A DNA stretch of 64,000 nt, taken from NCBI GenBank assembly GCA_963781305.1, contig CAWAFL010000011.1, forward strand, positions 248,001 to 312,000, in the 5' to 3' direction. How positions within the stretch are numbered: position 1 is the stretch's first letter; the number at the start of each line of letters is the position of its first letter. Both the position numbers and the translations under genes were made by a program. Below the pieces are notes generated by a model, which was not told where the DNA came from, ran no database searches, and saw only the letters and a list, made by a program, of their open reading frames with translations. The DNA is from DASXMT01 sp963781305. GTDB lineage: Bacteria > Actinomycetota > Acidimicrobiia > Acidimicrobiales > RAAP-2. This document shows positions 1-8,349 of the stretch, piece after piece.

Positions 1-534
1 ACCCTGCTCTGCCGCGTGATCGCCGAGGCCGTGGTCGAAGGACGCTTCATCGCCCAGCAGCGCCCGGCCAAGGCTCCCGCTCCCGAAGCCGCAGCGCCGG
101 CCAAGGTACCGGCCCCGCCGGCTGCCCCGGCCGAAGGTGCTGCTCCGGCGGCGCCTGCCGCTCCGGCCCCAGCCGCTGCTCCGGCGGCGCCTGCCGCTCC
201 GGCCCCGGCCGCGCCTCCGGCCCCGGCCGCCGCAACTGCTGCTCCGATCCCGCCCCCGCCCGCGACGTCTGCTGCACCGGCACCCGCGCCAGCAGCAGCT
301 CCCGCTCCGGCGCCGGCCGCACCCCCGATCCCGCCCCCGCCCGCTTCGGTGGCCGCACCGCAACCGGCCCCGGCAGCAGCACCCCCAGCTACAGCACCAG
401 CTCCCGCGGCACCGCCGGCTGACGGCCCGGCGCCGGCTTCGGTGGCGGCGCCCCAACCTGCACCCGCCCCGGCTGCTCCCACCGAGCCCGTGGCGGCATC
501 CAACGAAACCCCTACGGCCACCGAGGAGGCCTGA
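1..534 (+). CDS. rpsB: 30S ribosomal protein S2, C-terminal part (5' end outside window)
   Basis: The reading frame is open from base 1 and begins inside the conserved S2 C-terminus (TLLCRVIAEAVVEGR). It continues into about 150 residues made almost only of Ala and Pro, with repeated IPPPP and SVAAPQPAP blocks. S2 binds the 30S body and helps recruit S1. The Ala/Pro tail is far beyond the family's normal end and is probably disordered. The gene stops 2 bp before tsf, the classic rpsB-tsf pairing, which supports the identity although only the last folded residues are visible. Confidence 0.9.
   Translation, partial: TLLCRVIAEAVVEGRFIAQQRPAKAPAPEAAAPAKVPAPPAAPAEGAAPAAPAAPAPAAAPAAPAAPAPAAPPAPAAATAAPIPPPPATSAAPAPAPAAAPAPAPAAPPIPPPPASVAAPQPAPAAAPPATAPAPAAPPADGPAPASVAAPQPAPAPAAPTEPVAASNETPTATEEA
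139..210 (+). repeat. Two 36-bp tandem repeats in the rpsB tail
   Basis: Bases 139-174 and 175-210 are consecutive 36-bp copies that differ at one position (A171 versus G207). Each encodes a 12-residue Ala/Pro block. The in-frame repeat shows the S2 tail grows by duplication. Confidence 0.85.
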
Positions 535-536
535 TC

Positions 537-1331
537 GTGCCCGAGTTCACCGCCAAAGACGTCCAAGCTCTGCGCCGCGCCACCGGCGCCGGCATGCTCG
601 ACGCCAAGAAGGCGCTGGAAGAGACCGGCGGCGACATGGACGAAGCGACCAAATGGCTTCGGGTCAAGGGCCTGGGTAGCGCCGACAAGCGATCGGGTCG
701 TGAGGCCAGCCAGGGAGCCGTCGCCGTGGGCAAGGACGGGAACGCCGCCGCCATCGTGGAACTGAAGTCCGAGACCGACTTCGTGGCCAAGTCCGACGAC
801 TTCGTCAATCTGGCCGACGAGCTGGCCCACCTGGTGGCATCCAAGGGCGTAGACGCCCTGTCCGAGCGCCAGGACGAGATCGACCGGTTGCGGACCACGC
901 TGCAGGAGAACATCTCGATCGGTGAGGTCGCCCGTGTGGAGGCGGAGGCCGACGGTGCCGTCGACTCCTACCTCCATCTCCAAGCCGGACGCGGCGTGAA
1001 CGCCGTGATCGTGGCCGTCCGCGGCGGCGACGAGGCGCTGGCCCATGACATCGCCGCCCACATCGCCTTCACCCGGCCGAGCTACATCACCCGGGACGAG
1101 GTGCCTGCGGCCGAGGTCGACGCCGAGCGGGCCACGGTGGAAGAGATCGCCCGCAACGAGGGCAAGCCCGACGCGGCGCTGCCCAAGATCGTCGAGGGAA
1201 GGCTCAACGGCTGGTACAAGAACCGCGTGCTGGTCGACCAGGCCTACATCAGGGACGAGAAGCAGACCATCGCCCAACTGCTCGGCTCGGCCGTGGTGAC
1301 CCGGTTCGCCCAGGTCGTCATCGGCGACTGA
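537..1331 (+). CDS. tsf: Elongation factor Ts
   Basis: 264 residues. EF-Ts is the guanine nucleotide exchange factor that recycles EF-Tu-GDP. The N-terminal UBA-like domain (about 1-55, with VQALRRATGAGMLDAKKAL) is followed by the signature containing T80-D81-F82, whose Asp-Phe side chains are known to insert into EF-Tu. Dimerisation/core subdomains fill the rest. It starts with GTG two bases after the rpsB stop; no other start gives the conserved N-terminus. pyrH follows after 10 bp, so rpsB-tsf-pyrH-frr looks like one transcription unit as in most bacteria. Confidence 0.97.
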   Translation: MPEFTAKDVQALRRATGAGMLDAKKALEETGGDMDEATKWLRVKGLGSADKRSGREASQGAVAVGKDGNAAAIVELKSETDFVAKSDDFVNLADELAHLVASKGVDALSERQDEIDRLRTTLQENISIGEVARVEAEADGAVDSYLHLQAGRGVNAVIVAVRGGDEALAHDIAAHIAFTRPSYITRDEVPAAEVDAERATVEEIARNEGKPDAALPKIVEGRLNGWYKNRVLVDQAYIRDEKQTIAQLLGSAVVTRFAQVVIGD

Positions 1332-1341
1332 GAGACAACGC

Positions 1342-2061
1342 ATGGGGGACAGGCGGCGCATCGTCTTGAAGATGTCGGGGGAGGCGTTGGCCTCATCCGC
1401 TTCCGACGAGACCATCGACGCCTCAGTGGTGGAGCGCATCGCCGCCGAGATCGCCCGGGCCCGGGCCGAGCTCGACTTGGAGCTGGCCGTGATGGTCGGT
1501 GGGGGCAACATCTGGCGGGGCACCACGGGTGCAGGCGCGGGCATGGACCGAGCCACGTCGGACACGATGGGCATGTTGGGCACGGTGATCAATGCTCTGG
1601 CCCTCCAAGACGCGTTGGAGCACCACGATCAGCCCACCCGCGTGCTGTCCGCAGTGCAGATGGCCGAAGTGGCCGAGCCCTATATCCGACGCCGGGCCAT
1701 CCGTCACCTGGAGAAGGGCCGGATCGTGGTCTTCGCCGCCGGGATGGGCAATCCCTTCTTCACCACCGACACCTCGGCCGCCCTTCGGGCTGCAGAGATC
1801 GAGGCCGAGTTGCTGTGCAAGGGCACCCACGGGGGGGTCGACGGGGTCTACACCGCCGATCCCAAGCTCGACCCGACCGCCACCAAGTACGACGAGGTGT
1901 CGTTCATGGAGGTCGTGTCCAAGGACCTCCGGGTCATGGACCTGACCGCCATCACCTTTTGCAAGGACAACGGGCTTCCCATCCTGGTCTTCGACCTCAT
2001 GGGACCGGGAAACATCCGCAAGGCCCTGGGTGGCGAGACCATCGGGACCCTGGTCAGGTGA
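1342..2061 (+). CDS. pyrH: UMP kinase
   Basis: 239 residues, normal length for hexameric bacterial UMP kinase (UMP + ATP to UDP + ADP, pyrimidine nucleotide synthesis in the cytoplasm). Visible amino-acid-kinase fold motifs are KMSGEAL (residues 10-16), GGGNIWRG (53-60), the acceptor-binding region around MDRATSDTMGMLGTVIN, and the ATP-site segment GVDGVYTADPK. It lies between tsf and frr, the conserved position. Members of this family are usually inhibited by UTP and activated by GTP; nothing here tests that. Confidence 0.97.
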   Translation: MGDRRRIVLKMSGEALASSASDETIDASVVERIAAEIARARAELDLELAVMVGGGNIWRGTTGAGAGMDRATSDTMGMLGTVINALALQDALEHHDQPTRVLSAVQMAEVAEPYIRRRAIRHLEKGRIVVFAAGMGNPFFTTDTSAALRAAEIEAELLCKGTHGGVDGVYTADPKLDPTATKYDEVSFMEVVSKDLRVMDLTAITFCKDNGLPILVFDLMGPGNIRKALGGETIGTLVR

Positions 2062-2127
2062 GCCCACCTCGCTCGGCTCGAATTCCCAGTTGGGGACGCA
2101 AAAACGGTACGGGGCGACCATCATCGC

Positions 2128-2133
2128 TACGCT
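2128..2133 (+). promoter_or_regulatory. -10-like box just upstream of frr
   Basis: TACGCT ends 9 bases before the frr ATG, and there is no convincing Shine-Dalgarno sequence. This fits a leaderless or nearly leaderless transcript inside the pyrH-frr gap (81 bp). It belongs to a TANNNT pattern also seen before ispG, orn, ribF and a TetR gene. Confidence 0.45.
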
Positions 2134-2142
2134 GGTTCGCTA

Positions 2143-2712
2143 ATGGATGATGACCTCACGGCCCTGGTAGTGGCCGAGGCGCGCGAGCGCATGGAGAAGG
2201 CGGTCGAGCACACCCAGGCCGACTTCGGATCGGTGCGTACCGGGAGGGCAACGCCCGCCCTGGTGGAGCACCTGAAGATCGACTACTACGGCACGGAGAC
2301 CGAGCTGCGCCAGCTGGCCGGTTTCAGCGTGCCCGAGGCTCGCCTGTTGATCATCTCCCCCTATGACAAGGGATCGCTGGGCGCCATCGAGAAGGCGCTG
2401 CAGGGCTCCGACCTCGGCATCCAGCCCTCCAATGACGGGAACGTGATCCGGCTGGGCTTTCCCGTGCCCACCGAGGAGCGCCGGAAGGATCTGGTCAAGG
2501 TGGTGAAGCAGAAGGCAGAAGACGGGCGGGTGACCGTCCGCAACCTTCGTCGAGCAGCCCGCCACGAGCTCGACGCGCTGGAGAAGGACGGTGACGTCTC
2601 GAGTGATGAGATCGAGCGGGTGGAAAAGGACCTCGACAAGGTCACGCACGACCAGGTAGCGGCAATCGACCGGCTACTGGCCCACAAGGAGCAAGAGCTC
2701 CTCGAGATCTGA
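2143..2712 (+). CDS. frr: Ribosome recycling factor
   Basis: 189 residues, typical length. RRF splits post-termination ribosomes together with EF-G. The three-helix-bundle/hinge pattern is clear: SVRTGRA near residue 30, YYGTETEL in the beta domain, GNVIRLGFPVPTEERRKDLVK, and VRNLRRAARHEL in the last long helices. The ATG at 2143 has no good ribosome binding site but sits just after a -10-like box. It is followed by cdsA after 43 bp. Confidence 0.97.
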   Translation: MDDDLTALVVAEARERMEKAVEHTQADFGSVRTGRATPALVEHLKIDYYGTETELRQLAGFSVPEARLLIISPYDKGSLGAIEKALQGSDLGIQPSNDGNVIRLGFPVPTEERRKDLVKVVKQKAEDGRVTVRNLRRAARHELDALEKDGDVSSDEIERVEKDLDKVTHDQVAAIDRLLAHKEQELLEI

Positions 2713-2755
2713 CACGGACGGCGGCTCCGGCCGCTGTCCGGGAGGAATAACCGAC

Positions 2756-5041
2756 GTGGACGACCGCGACGACCGGCAAGACGAGACCGAGGACGAAACC
2801 CTTCCTGCAACCGGCCCCAGGAGCGGCCGCGTCCGGATCGTGGGGGCCGAGACGGCTGGCGAGGCCACCGGCCAGGTCCCGGCCGTCCGCGCCGATCCCA
2901 TCCAACCGGGGGACACCGTCCAGCCGGGGGGCGACGTCCGACCGGCGGGCTCGGGCTCGCCGCCCAGTGCCGTGAAGCCGCTCGGGACGGACTGGCGACG
3001 CGAACCGATCGAGCCTGAGGAGCCCATCGAAGCCGATTCCGAACCGTGGTCTGTGCCCTGGTCGTCGCAACCGCCGCCGCCGCTCTTCGAGGAGCCCGAG
3101 CAGCCCGTCGCCAACCAGCCCCACGACCCCTACGCACCCGTCGAGCCGCACGCCGCCGGTGAGGAGGACGCACCCTCCCCGGACGTGTCGGGATTGCCGC
3201 ACTGGACGGAGCCGCCGACCGGCCAGGTTCCCGCCGTGCTGGCCCGCGACACCGAGGACGGCGACGACTGGCGAAGCCGGTCGGGACCGACCTGGCGGGA
3301 GGAGCAAAGCGACTGGACGGCGCACGAAGACCAGTTCGATCCCGACCTGTACGCCAACGAGGAGACCGCCCTGGGCTCCCTCGATGAGAACGATGCCCCC
3401 GATCCGGTCCGCCGACCCTGGGAGTTCGACCTCCCCTCCGACACCGCCCGGGTGCCGCAGATCAGGTTGAGCGGCGAACCCGTAGCCGACCTCCGGGACA
3501 GCGGGACCCCGGCCCCGGCCGGCTTCGACTACGACTACGAGGACCAAGGCCAGCGTGCCCAGAGCTCCCCGGCCTCAGCCGGCCAGGGCGACTCGCCGGC
3601 ATACACCACCATCGACCCGGTCACCGATGTGGTCGAGGCCGTGGGTCGTGGGGCAACCCAGGATGTCGAGCACGACCCCTATGCCCGCCCCGGCGACCAG
3701 GATTTCGATCGATTCGGGCCCGAAGAGGAGCCACCCGTCCCGGTCCGTTCCGGCCGCCTCCGGCGCGGCGAGGGACGCCGCGCCCGGCTCCGTGTCCGGC
3801 GACCGGAAGGGGCAGCGGCGGATCCCGGCGCTGACGCGCTGGCCGCCGAACCGCCCGGAGCCTCGGTGACCGACGTCCCCGGCGTGGGCCTGCGAAGGGG
3901 TGGCATCGCCGGGTTGGCCGCCGCCGATCGATCGGCGGCTGCCTCGTCCGGTTCGACCACCGAGTTGCCGGCCGGGCCGGACGCCGACATGCCGCCCGAA
4001 CGGATGGTCGGTCGGGTCGACTTCTATGCCGAGCCCGAAGCACGCCAGGTACCGGTCTCCTCCGAGCCCGAAGCCCGCCAGGTGCCGCCTCGCCCCGAGC
4101 AATGGTTCGATGAGAACCAGGCGGCGGGTCCGCCGGCGCGACGGGGGTTCCGTTTCGGGCGAGGCCGGGACAGCGCCGGCCATCCCGGGACAGACCCGGA
4201 GCCACCCGAACGGGGGGAGCCTGGCGAGGCCAATGTCGGAGTGCGCATCGCCACCGGGATCGCCGCCGCCGTCATTGCCCTCGTGCTCTTCGCCCTGGGC
4301 ACGGTGCCGGCGCTGATCCTCTGCATCGTGGTGGTGACGTTCGCCGCCGGCGAATGCTTCGGGGTACTGCGGCGAGCGGGCTACCACCCGGCCACCCTGC
4401 TCGGGCTGGTGGGAACGGTGGCCCTGATGATCGCCGCCTATACCAAGGGGGCGTCGGCCATCCCCCTGGTGCTGGTCCTCATCGTCGTGTTCACCTTCTT
4501 GTGGTACCTGTTCGGAGTGGAACGCGGCGCACCGGTGGCGGGCGTCGCCGCCACCCTGCTCACCGTGGGTTGGATCTCGTTGCTGGGATCGTTCGCCGCG
4601 TTGTTGCTCGCTCCCTCGGACTTCCCCGACCGTCATGGCATCGCCTTCCTCCTGGGAGCGGTCATTGCCACCGTGGCCAACGACATCGGCGGGTTGGTCA
4701 TCGGCGGTTGGCTCGGGCGCCACCGGATGGCCCCGTCGATCAGCCCCAACAAGACCTGGGAAGGCTGGTTCGGGGGCCTGGTCCTCTCCGTGGTGGTCTC
4801 GGCCGCCCTGGTCGGGGCCATCCATCCCTGGACGCTGGGCAAGGCCGCGGTCCTGGGCCTGGTGGTGGCGGTGGTCGCCCCCCTCGGCGATCTGGCCGAG
4901 TCATTGCTCAAGCGGGACCTCCACATCAAGGACATGGGAACCCTCCTCCCCGGGCACGGTGGCGTCCTGGACAGGGTGGACGCGCTGTTGTTCGTCCTCC
5001 CTGCCACCTACTACCTGGTGCGCGCCTTCAACCTTGGCTGA
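2756..5041 (+). CDS. cdsA: Phosphatidate cytidylyltransferase with a very long acidic N-terminal extension
   Basis: 761 residues against about 270-300 for a normal CdsA. Residues 1 to about 490 are low-complexity, rich in Asp, Glu, Pro and Gly, and resemble no domain I know. From about 495 a multi-pass membrane domain starts (VGVRIATGIAAAVIALVLFALG). It ends in the CDP-diglyceride synthase signature near 715-742 (SLLKRDLHIKDMG...LPGHGG..LDRVD). The enzyme makes CDP-diacylglycerol from phosphatidate and CTP at the cytoplasmic membrane. The GTG start has a good GGAGG upstream. The extension is one uninterrupted frame, so it is not an annotation fusion. Confidence 0.93.
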   Translation: MDDRDDRQDETEDETLPATGPRSGRVRIVGAETAGEATGQVPAVRADPIQPGDTVQPGGDVRPAGSGSPPSAVKPLGTDWRREPIEPEEPIEADSEPWSVPWSSQPPPPLFEEPEQPVANQPHDPYAPVEPHAAGEEDAPSPDVSGLPHWTEPPTGQVPAVLARDTEDGDDWRSRSGPTWREEQSDWTAHEDQFDPDLYANEETALGSLDENDAPDPVRRPWEFDLPSDTARVPQIRLSGEPVADLRDSGTPAPAGFDYDYEDQGQRAQSSPASAGQGDSPAYTTIDPVTDVVEAVGRGATQDVEHDPYARPGDQDFDRFGPEEEPPVPVRSGRLRRGEGRRARLRVRRPEGAAADPGADALAAEPPGASVTDVPGVGLRRGGIAGLAAADRSAAASSGSTTELPAGPDADMPPERMVGRVDFYAEPEARQVPVSSEPEARQVPPRPEQWFDENQAAGPPARRGFRFGRGRDSAGHPGTDPEPPERGEPGEANVGVRIATGIAAAVIALVLFALGTVPALILCIVVVTFAAGECFGVLRRAGYHPATLLGLVGTVALMIAAYTKGASAIPLVLVLIVVFTFLWYLFGVERGAPVAGVAATLLTVGWISLLGSFAALLLAPSDFPDRHGIAFLLGAVIATVANDIGGLVIGGWLGRHRMAPSISPNKTWEGWFGGLVLSVVVSAALVGAIHPWTLGKAAVLGLVVAVVAPLGDLAESLLKRDLHIKDMGTLLPGHGGVLDRVDALLFVLPATYYLVRAFNLG

Positions 5042-5061
5042 TTTTCGGGCAGGCTAGGAGG

Positions 5062-6234
5062 ATGCCACCGACCACGAGCGTCAGTCTGATCGGATCCACT
5101 GGATCGATCGGGACCCAGGCCATCGATGTGGTGGATGCCTGCCCCGACCAATTCTCGGTGGTGGCCATCGGCGCCCAGCGATCGGTCGAGCTCTTGGCCG
5201 ACCAGGCCCGTCACCTCCATCCCGAGGTCGTGGCCATCGGCGATGCCACGCTGGCCGGCGAGCTGGCCCGTGCCCTTCCCCCCGGCGTGGAGGTGGTGAC
5301 CGGGACAGAGGGACTGGCCCACATCGCCACGGTGGCCGACGTGGCCGTCAACGGGGTGGTGGGCTTCGCCGGGCTGACCGTGACCCTCGCCGCCCTCAAT
5401 GCCGGTCGCCGCCTGGCCCTGGCCAACAAGGAGTCGATCATCGCCGGAGCGCCGGTGGTGCGCCAGGCCCGTCAGGTTCCCGGCGCCGAGATCATCCCGG
5501 TGGACTCCGAGCACTGCGCCCTCCATCAATGCCTGCGGTCCGGGGGCGCCGCCGAGGTGGCCCGCTTGCTGGTCACGGCGTCAGGCGGTCCCTTCCGTGG
5601 GCGCACCCGCGACCAGCTGGCCGCGGTCCGGGTGGAAGAGGCCCTGGCCCACCCGACGTGGTCGATGGGCCCGAAGATCACGGTGGACTCGTCGACGCTG
5701 ATGAACAAGGGGCTGGAGGTGATCGAGGCCCATGAGCTCTTCGACATCCCCTTCGACCGCATCGATGTGGTGGTCCACCCCCAATCGATCGTGCACTCGA
5801 TGGTGGAGTACACCGACGGCGCGGTGATGGCCCAGCTGTCGCTCCCGGACATGCGCCTTCCCATTGGGTATGCCCTGGCCTACCCCGAACGCCTGCCCGT
5901 GCCGTTCGGGGCCATCGACTGGAAGGCGCTGTCCCTGCTTGAGTTCGAGGAGCCCGACCGCACCGTGTTCCCGTGCCTCGACCTGGCCTATCGGGCCGGT
6001 CGACAAGGCGAGCTGGCCCCGGCATGGCTGAACGCAGCCAACGAGGTGGCGGTGGCCGCCTTCCTCGACGGTCGGATTGGTTGGTCGACCATCGCCGAGG
6101 TCGCCCTCGGCACCCTCGACGCCTACGAGTCTCCCGGTTCCCGCCCGCTCACCGTGGACGACGTGCTCGAGGCCGACGCCAGCGCACGGCGTACGGCCGA
6201 GCGGGTGGTGGCCGGCCGGGAACGGGCAGCATGA
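5062..6234 (+). CDS. dxr: 1-deoxy-D-xylulose 5-phosphate reductoisomerase
   Basis: 390 residues. The second MEP-pathway enzyme converts DXP to MEP with NADPH and a divalent metal. NADPH-binding GSTGSIG is at 11-17. LANKES, VDSEHCAL, the flexible-loop/metal region GLEVIEAHELFDIP and HPQSIVHSMVEY are all present. An in-frame extension reaches back into cdsA, but the ATG at 5062 follows AGGCTAGGAGG directly and gives the normal N-terminus. Its stop overlaps the rseP ATG by 4 bp, implying translational coupling. Confidence 0.97.
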   Translation: MPPTTSVSLIGSTGSIGTQAIDVVDACPDQFSVVAIGAQRSVELLADQARHLHPEVVAIGDATLAGELARALPPGVEVVTGTEGLAHIATVADVAVNGVVGFAGLTVTLAALNAGRRLALANKESIIAGAPVVRQARQVPGAEIIPVDSEHCALHQCLRSGGAAEVARLLVTASGGPFRGRTRDQLAAVRVEEALAHPTWSMGPKITVDSSTLMNKGLEVIEAHELFDIPFDRIDVVVHPQSIVHSMVEYTDGAVMAQLSLPDMRLPIGYALAYPERLPVPFGAIDWKALSLLEFEEPDRTVFPCLDLAYRAGRQGELAPAWLNAANEVAVAAFLDGRIGWSTIAEVALGTLDAYESPGSRPLTVDDVLEADASARRTAERVVAGRERAA

Positions 6235-7607
6235 GCACCACCTCGGACGCCCCGCCGCGGACGCGGGAATCGACGGCACCGCCCCAGCCTCCTGTCCCCC
6301 CGCTCGAGGGCGGGGGCTACGGCGGCAGCGGCGAGGGGGGCCAGCCCCAGCGGGTGAAGTCCCCGCGCCGGTCGGCCGTGGAGCTGCTGGTGGCGGTGGC
6401 GCTCATCGTGGCCGTGGCCGTCCTGGCCGGCGCGGTCGACCTGCTGATCGTGATCGTCGCCATCATCGTGATGGTGATGATCCACGAGCTCGGCCACCTC
6501 CTGGCGGCCAAGCGGGGCGGCATGAAGGTGACCGAGTACTTCGTGGGCTTCGGCCCCCGGCTCTGGTCGATCCGGCGGGGGGAGACCGAGTACGGGATCA
6601 AGGCCATCCCGGCCGGGGGCTACGTGAAGATCCCGGGGATGACCAACCTCGAAGTGCTGGATCCCGAAGACGAGCCCCGCGCATACCGGAACCAGCCGTT
6701 CCGGTACCGCCTGTTGGTGGCGGTGGCCGGGTCGGCCATGCACTTCATCATGGCCTTCCTGCTGCTGTTGGGGCTGTTGGCCTTCGTCGGGGTGGGCAAT
6801 ACCAACCAGACCCAGGTCTCCGGGTTCGTCAAGCTGACCGGTGTATCCAACCCGGCCCAGGCCGGCGGACTGCACGCGGGCGACATCGTGGTCTCGGTCA
6901 ACGGCAAGGCCATCGGGGGCAACGTCGACGGCCTGGCCAAGGCCATCCGCGCCAACCAGGGTCGACCGATCACCGTCGTGGTCGACCGGGCCGGACACCG
7001 CTTGCAACTGACCGCCACCCCGGCCGACGGGCGCACCGCCCACGAGCCGGGGGTGTCGACCCCGACAGGATCGGGGCCCGACGGGGTCCTCGGGATCGAC
7101 CTGACCAACCCGATCGAGACGGTCAACCCCGTCCATGCCGTGGGGACCTCGGTGGTGGATCTGGGCTCGGTCACCTGGCAGTCCGTCCGCGGCGTGGTCA
7201 ACCTCTTCTCGCCGCACCAGGTGGTCAGCCGGTTGGACCAGGTCACCAGCGCAAAGGCGGCCAATCAAGCCACGCAGAACGGGACCCGGGCCGAATCGAT
7301 CGTCGGCGTGGTGCGGACGGCCGACCAGGCCGCCCAGTCCGGGATCGGGAACCTGTTGGTCGTCCTCATCACCATCAACATCTTCTTCGGCGTGTTCAAC
7401 CTGTTCCCCATGCTCCCCCTGGACGGCGGCCACGTGGTCATCGCCATCTATGAACGGATCCGGACCAAACGGGGTGGGCCCATGTACCACGCCGACGCGG
7501 CCAAGATGATGCCCTTCGCCTACATACTGCTGGCCTTCCTGGCCGTCTTGGTGGTCACCGCGCTCATCGTGGACCTGGCCCACCCGGTGGCCAACCCCTT
7601 CGGCTGA
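6231..7607 (+). CDS. rseP: Site-2 membrane metalloprotease (RseP/Rip1 type)
   Basis: 458 residues. An intramembrane zinc protease that in relatives cleaves anti-sigma factors and membrane proteins. The zinc-binding HELGH is at 85-89 within a membrane segment, a PDZ domain follows (about 195-270, GGLHAGDIVVSVNG), and the third metal ligand lies in the NLFPMLPLDGG motif (Asp398). Residues 1-45 are a Pro/Gly-rich cytoplasmic tail absent from short homologues. The ATG overlaps the dxr stop (ATGA). cdsA-dxr-rseP-ispG is a conserved actinobacterial order, here interrupted before ispG by a TetR/P450 pair. Confidence 0.94.
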   Translation: MSTTSDAPPRTRESTAPPQPPVPPLEGGGYGGSGEGGQPQRVKSPRRSAVELLVAVALIVAVAVLAGAVDLLIVIVAIIVMVMIHELGHLLAAKRGGMKVTEYFVGFGPRLWSIRRGETEYGIKAIPAGGYVKIPGMTNLEVLDPEDEPRAYRNQPFRYRLLVAVAGSAMHFIMAFLLLLGLLAFVGVGNTNQTQVSGFVKLTGVSNPAQAGGLHAGDIVVSVNGKAIGGNVDGLAKAIRANQGRPITVVVDRAGHRLQLTATPADGRTAHEPGVSTPTGSGPDGVLGIDLTNPIETVNPVHAVGTSVVDLGSVTWQSVRGVVNLFSPHQVVSRLDQVTSAKAANQATQNGTRAESIVGVVRTADQAAQSGIGNLLVVLITINIFFGVFNLFPMLPLDGGHVVIAIYERIRTKRGGPMYHADAAKMMPFAYILLAFLAVLVVTALIVDLAHPVANPFG

Positions 7608-7665
7608 CCCGACGAGGGGCCAGCTGCCTGCCGTTTTGGCTGAACGGTCCAGGGGACGACGGCCG

Positions 7666-8217
7666 TCAGCCGGCGGAAGTCGGCGGTTGGAGCAGCCACT
7701 CCATGGTGCTCACCAGATGGGAGCGGTCCCGCGCCGGCAACACCCAGCTGCTGGCCAGCAGCCGCATCAGCACGTCTACCACCTGGTCAATGCTGAGCGT
7801 GCCCGACACCACCGGGGCAGCCCCGGCCAGTTCGGCGCCCAGGTGCCCGACCACCATCTCCTCGACTGCGGGCGACATGGCCCGCAGGTAGTCGATGACG
7901 AAGCCGGGTTCCGACTCGGTCAACTCCCGGGCCGGGTGATCGTTGATGTAGCCGACGGCATAGTCGAGCAGGAGGCGCGTCCGATCGGGACCCGAGGGCG
8001 CCGGGGCCAGCGCCTTGTCCAGACCGTCGGAGAAGCGCTGCAGGTCGTAGGCAGCGACGCTGTCGAGCAGCTTCTCCTTGGTGGCGAAGTACCGGTACAG
8101 CGTGGTGCGGGACACCTCGGCGGCCTCGCTGACCTCGGCCATGGACAGGTGTCGGACCCCTCGACGGCTCACGACGCGCAGCGCGGCCTGCACGATGCGT
8201 TCCTCGGTTCCGTTCAT
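7666..8217 (-). CDS. TetR-family transcriptional regulator, divergent from a P450
   Basis: 183 residues. The N-terminal helix-turn-helix is clear (EERIVQAALRVVSRRGVRHLSMAEVSEAAEVSRTTLYRYFATKEKLL). The C-terminal ligand domain is not assignable to a specific ligand. It is transcribed away from the cytochrome P450 at 8350, and a palindrome lies between them, so local repression of the P450 is likely (inference). It is convergent with rseP, with 58 bp between stops. Confidence 0.88.
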   Translation of the reverse strand: MNGTEERIVQAALRVVSRRGVRHLSMAEVSEAAEVSRTTLYRYFATKEKLLDSVAAYDLQRFSDGLDKALAPAPSGPDRTRLLLDYAVGYINDHPARELTESEPGFVIDYLRAMSPAVEEMVVGHLGAELAGAAPVVSGTLSIDQVVDVLMRLLASSWVLPARDRSHLVSTMEWLLQPPTSAG

Positions 8218-8280
8218 GCCGCTCGCAGGCCCTTCTCGAGGCCTGGCTGCGGAGGGCGGCGGTTGCTACAGATAGGACGA

Positions 8281-8300
8281 ATATGTACAGTTTGTCATAT
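8281..8300. promoter_or_regulatory. Candidate TetR operator between the regulator and the P450
   Basis: ATATGTACAGTTTGTCATAT is an imperfect inverted repeat (ATATG-AC ... GT-CATAT) in the only AT-rich stretch of the divergent intergenic region, 49 bp before the chosen P450 start. The length and half-site spacing suit a TetR dimer. Confidence 0.5.
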
Positions 8301-8349
8301 GGGGAAGCCAGGTGAGCCCCGAGCCAACGAGCAATTCCCGGAGGTCGGA

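Noticed and set aside
1423..2124. Long minus-strand open frame opposite pyrH
   Set aside because: GC-rich codon bias creates long antisense frames. Its product resembles no family, and pyrH on the plus strand is unmistakable.
4354..5061. In-frame extension of dxr to 4354, overlapping cdsA
   Set aside because: The extension is the out-of-frame shadow of cdsA; the ATG at 5062 has a strong ribosome binding site and the normal N-terminus.
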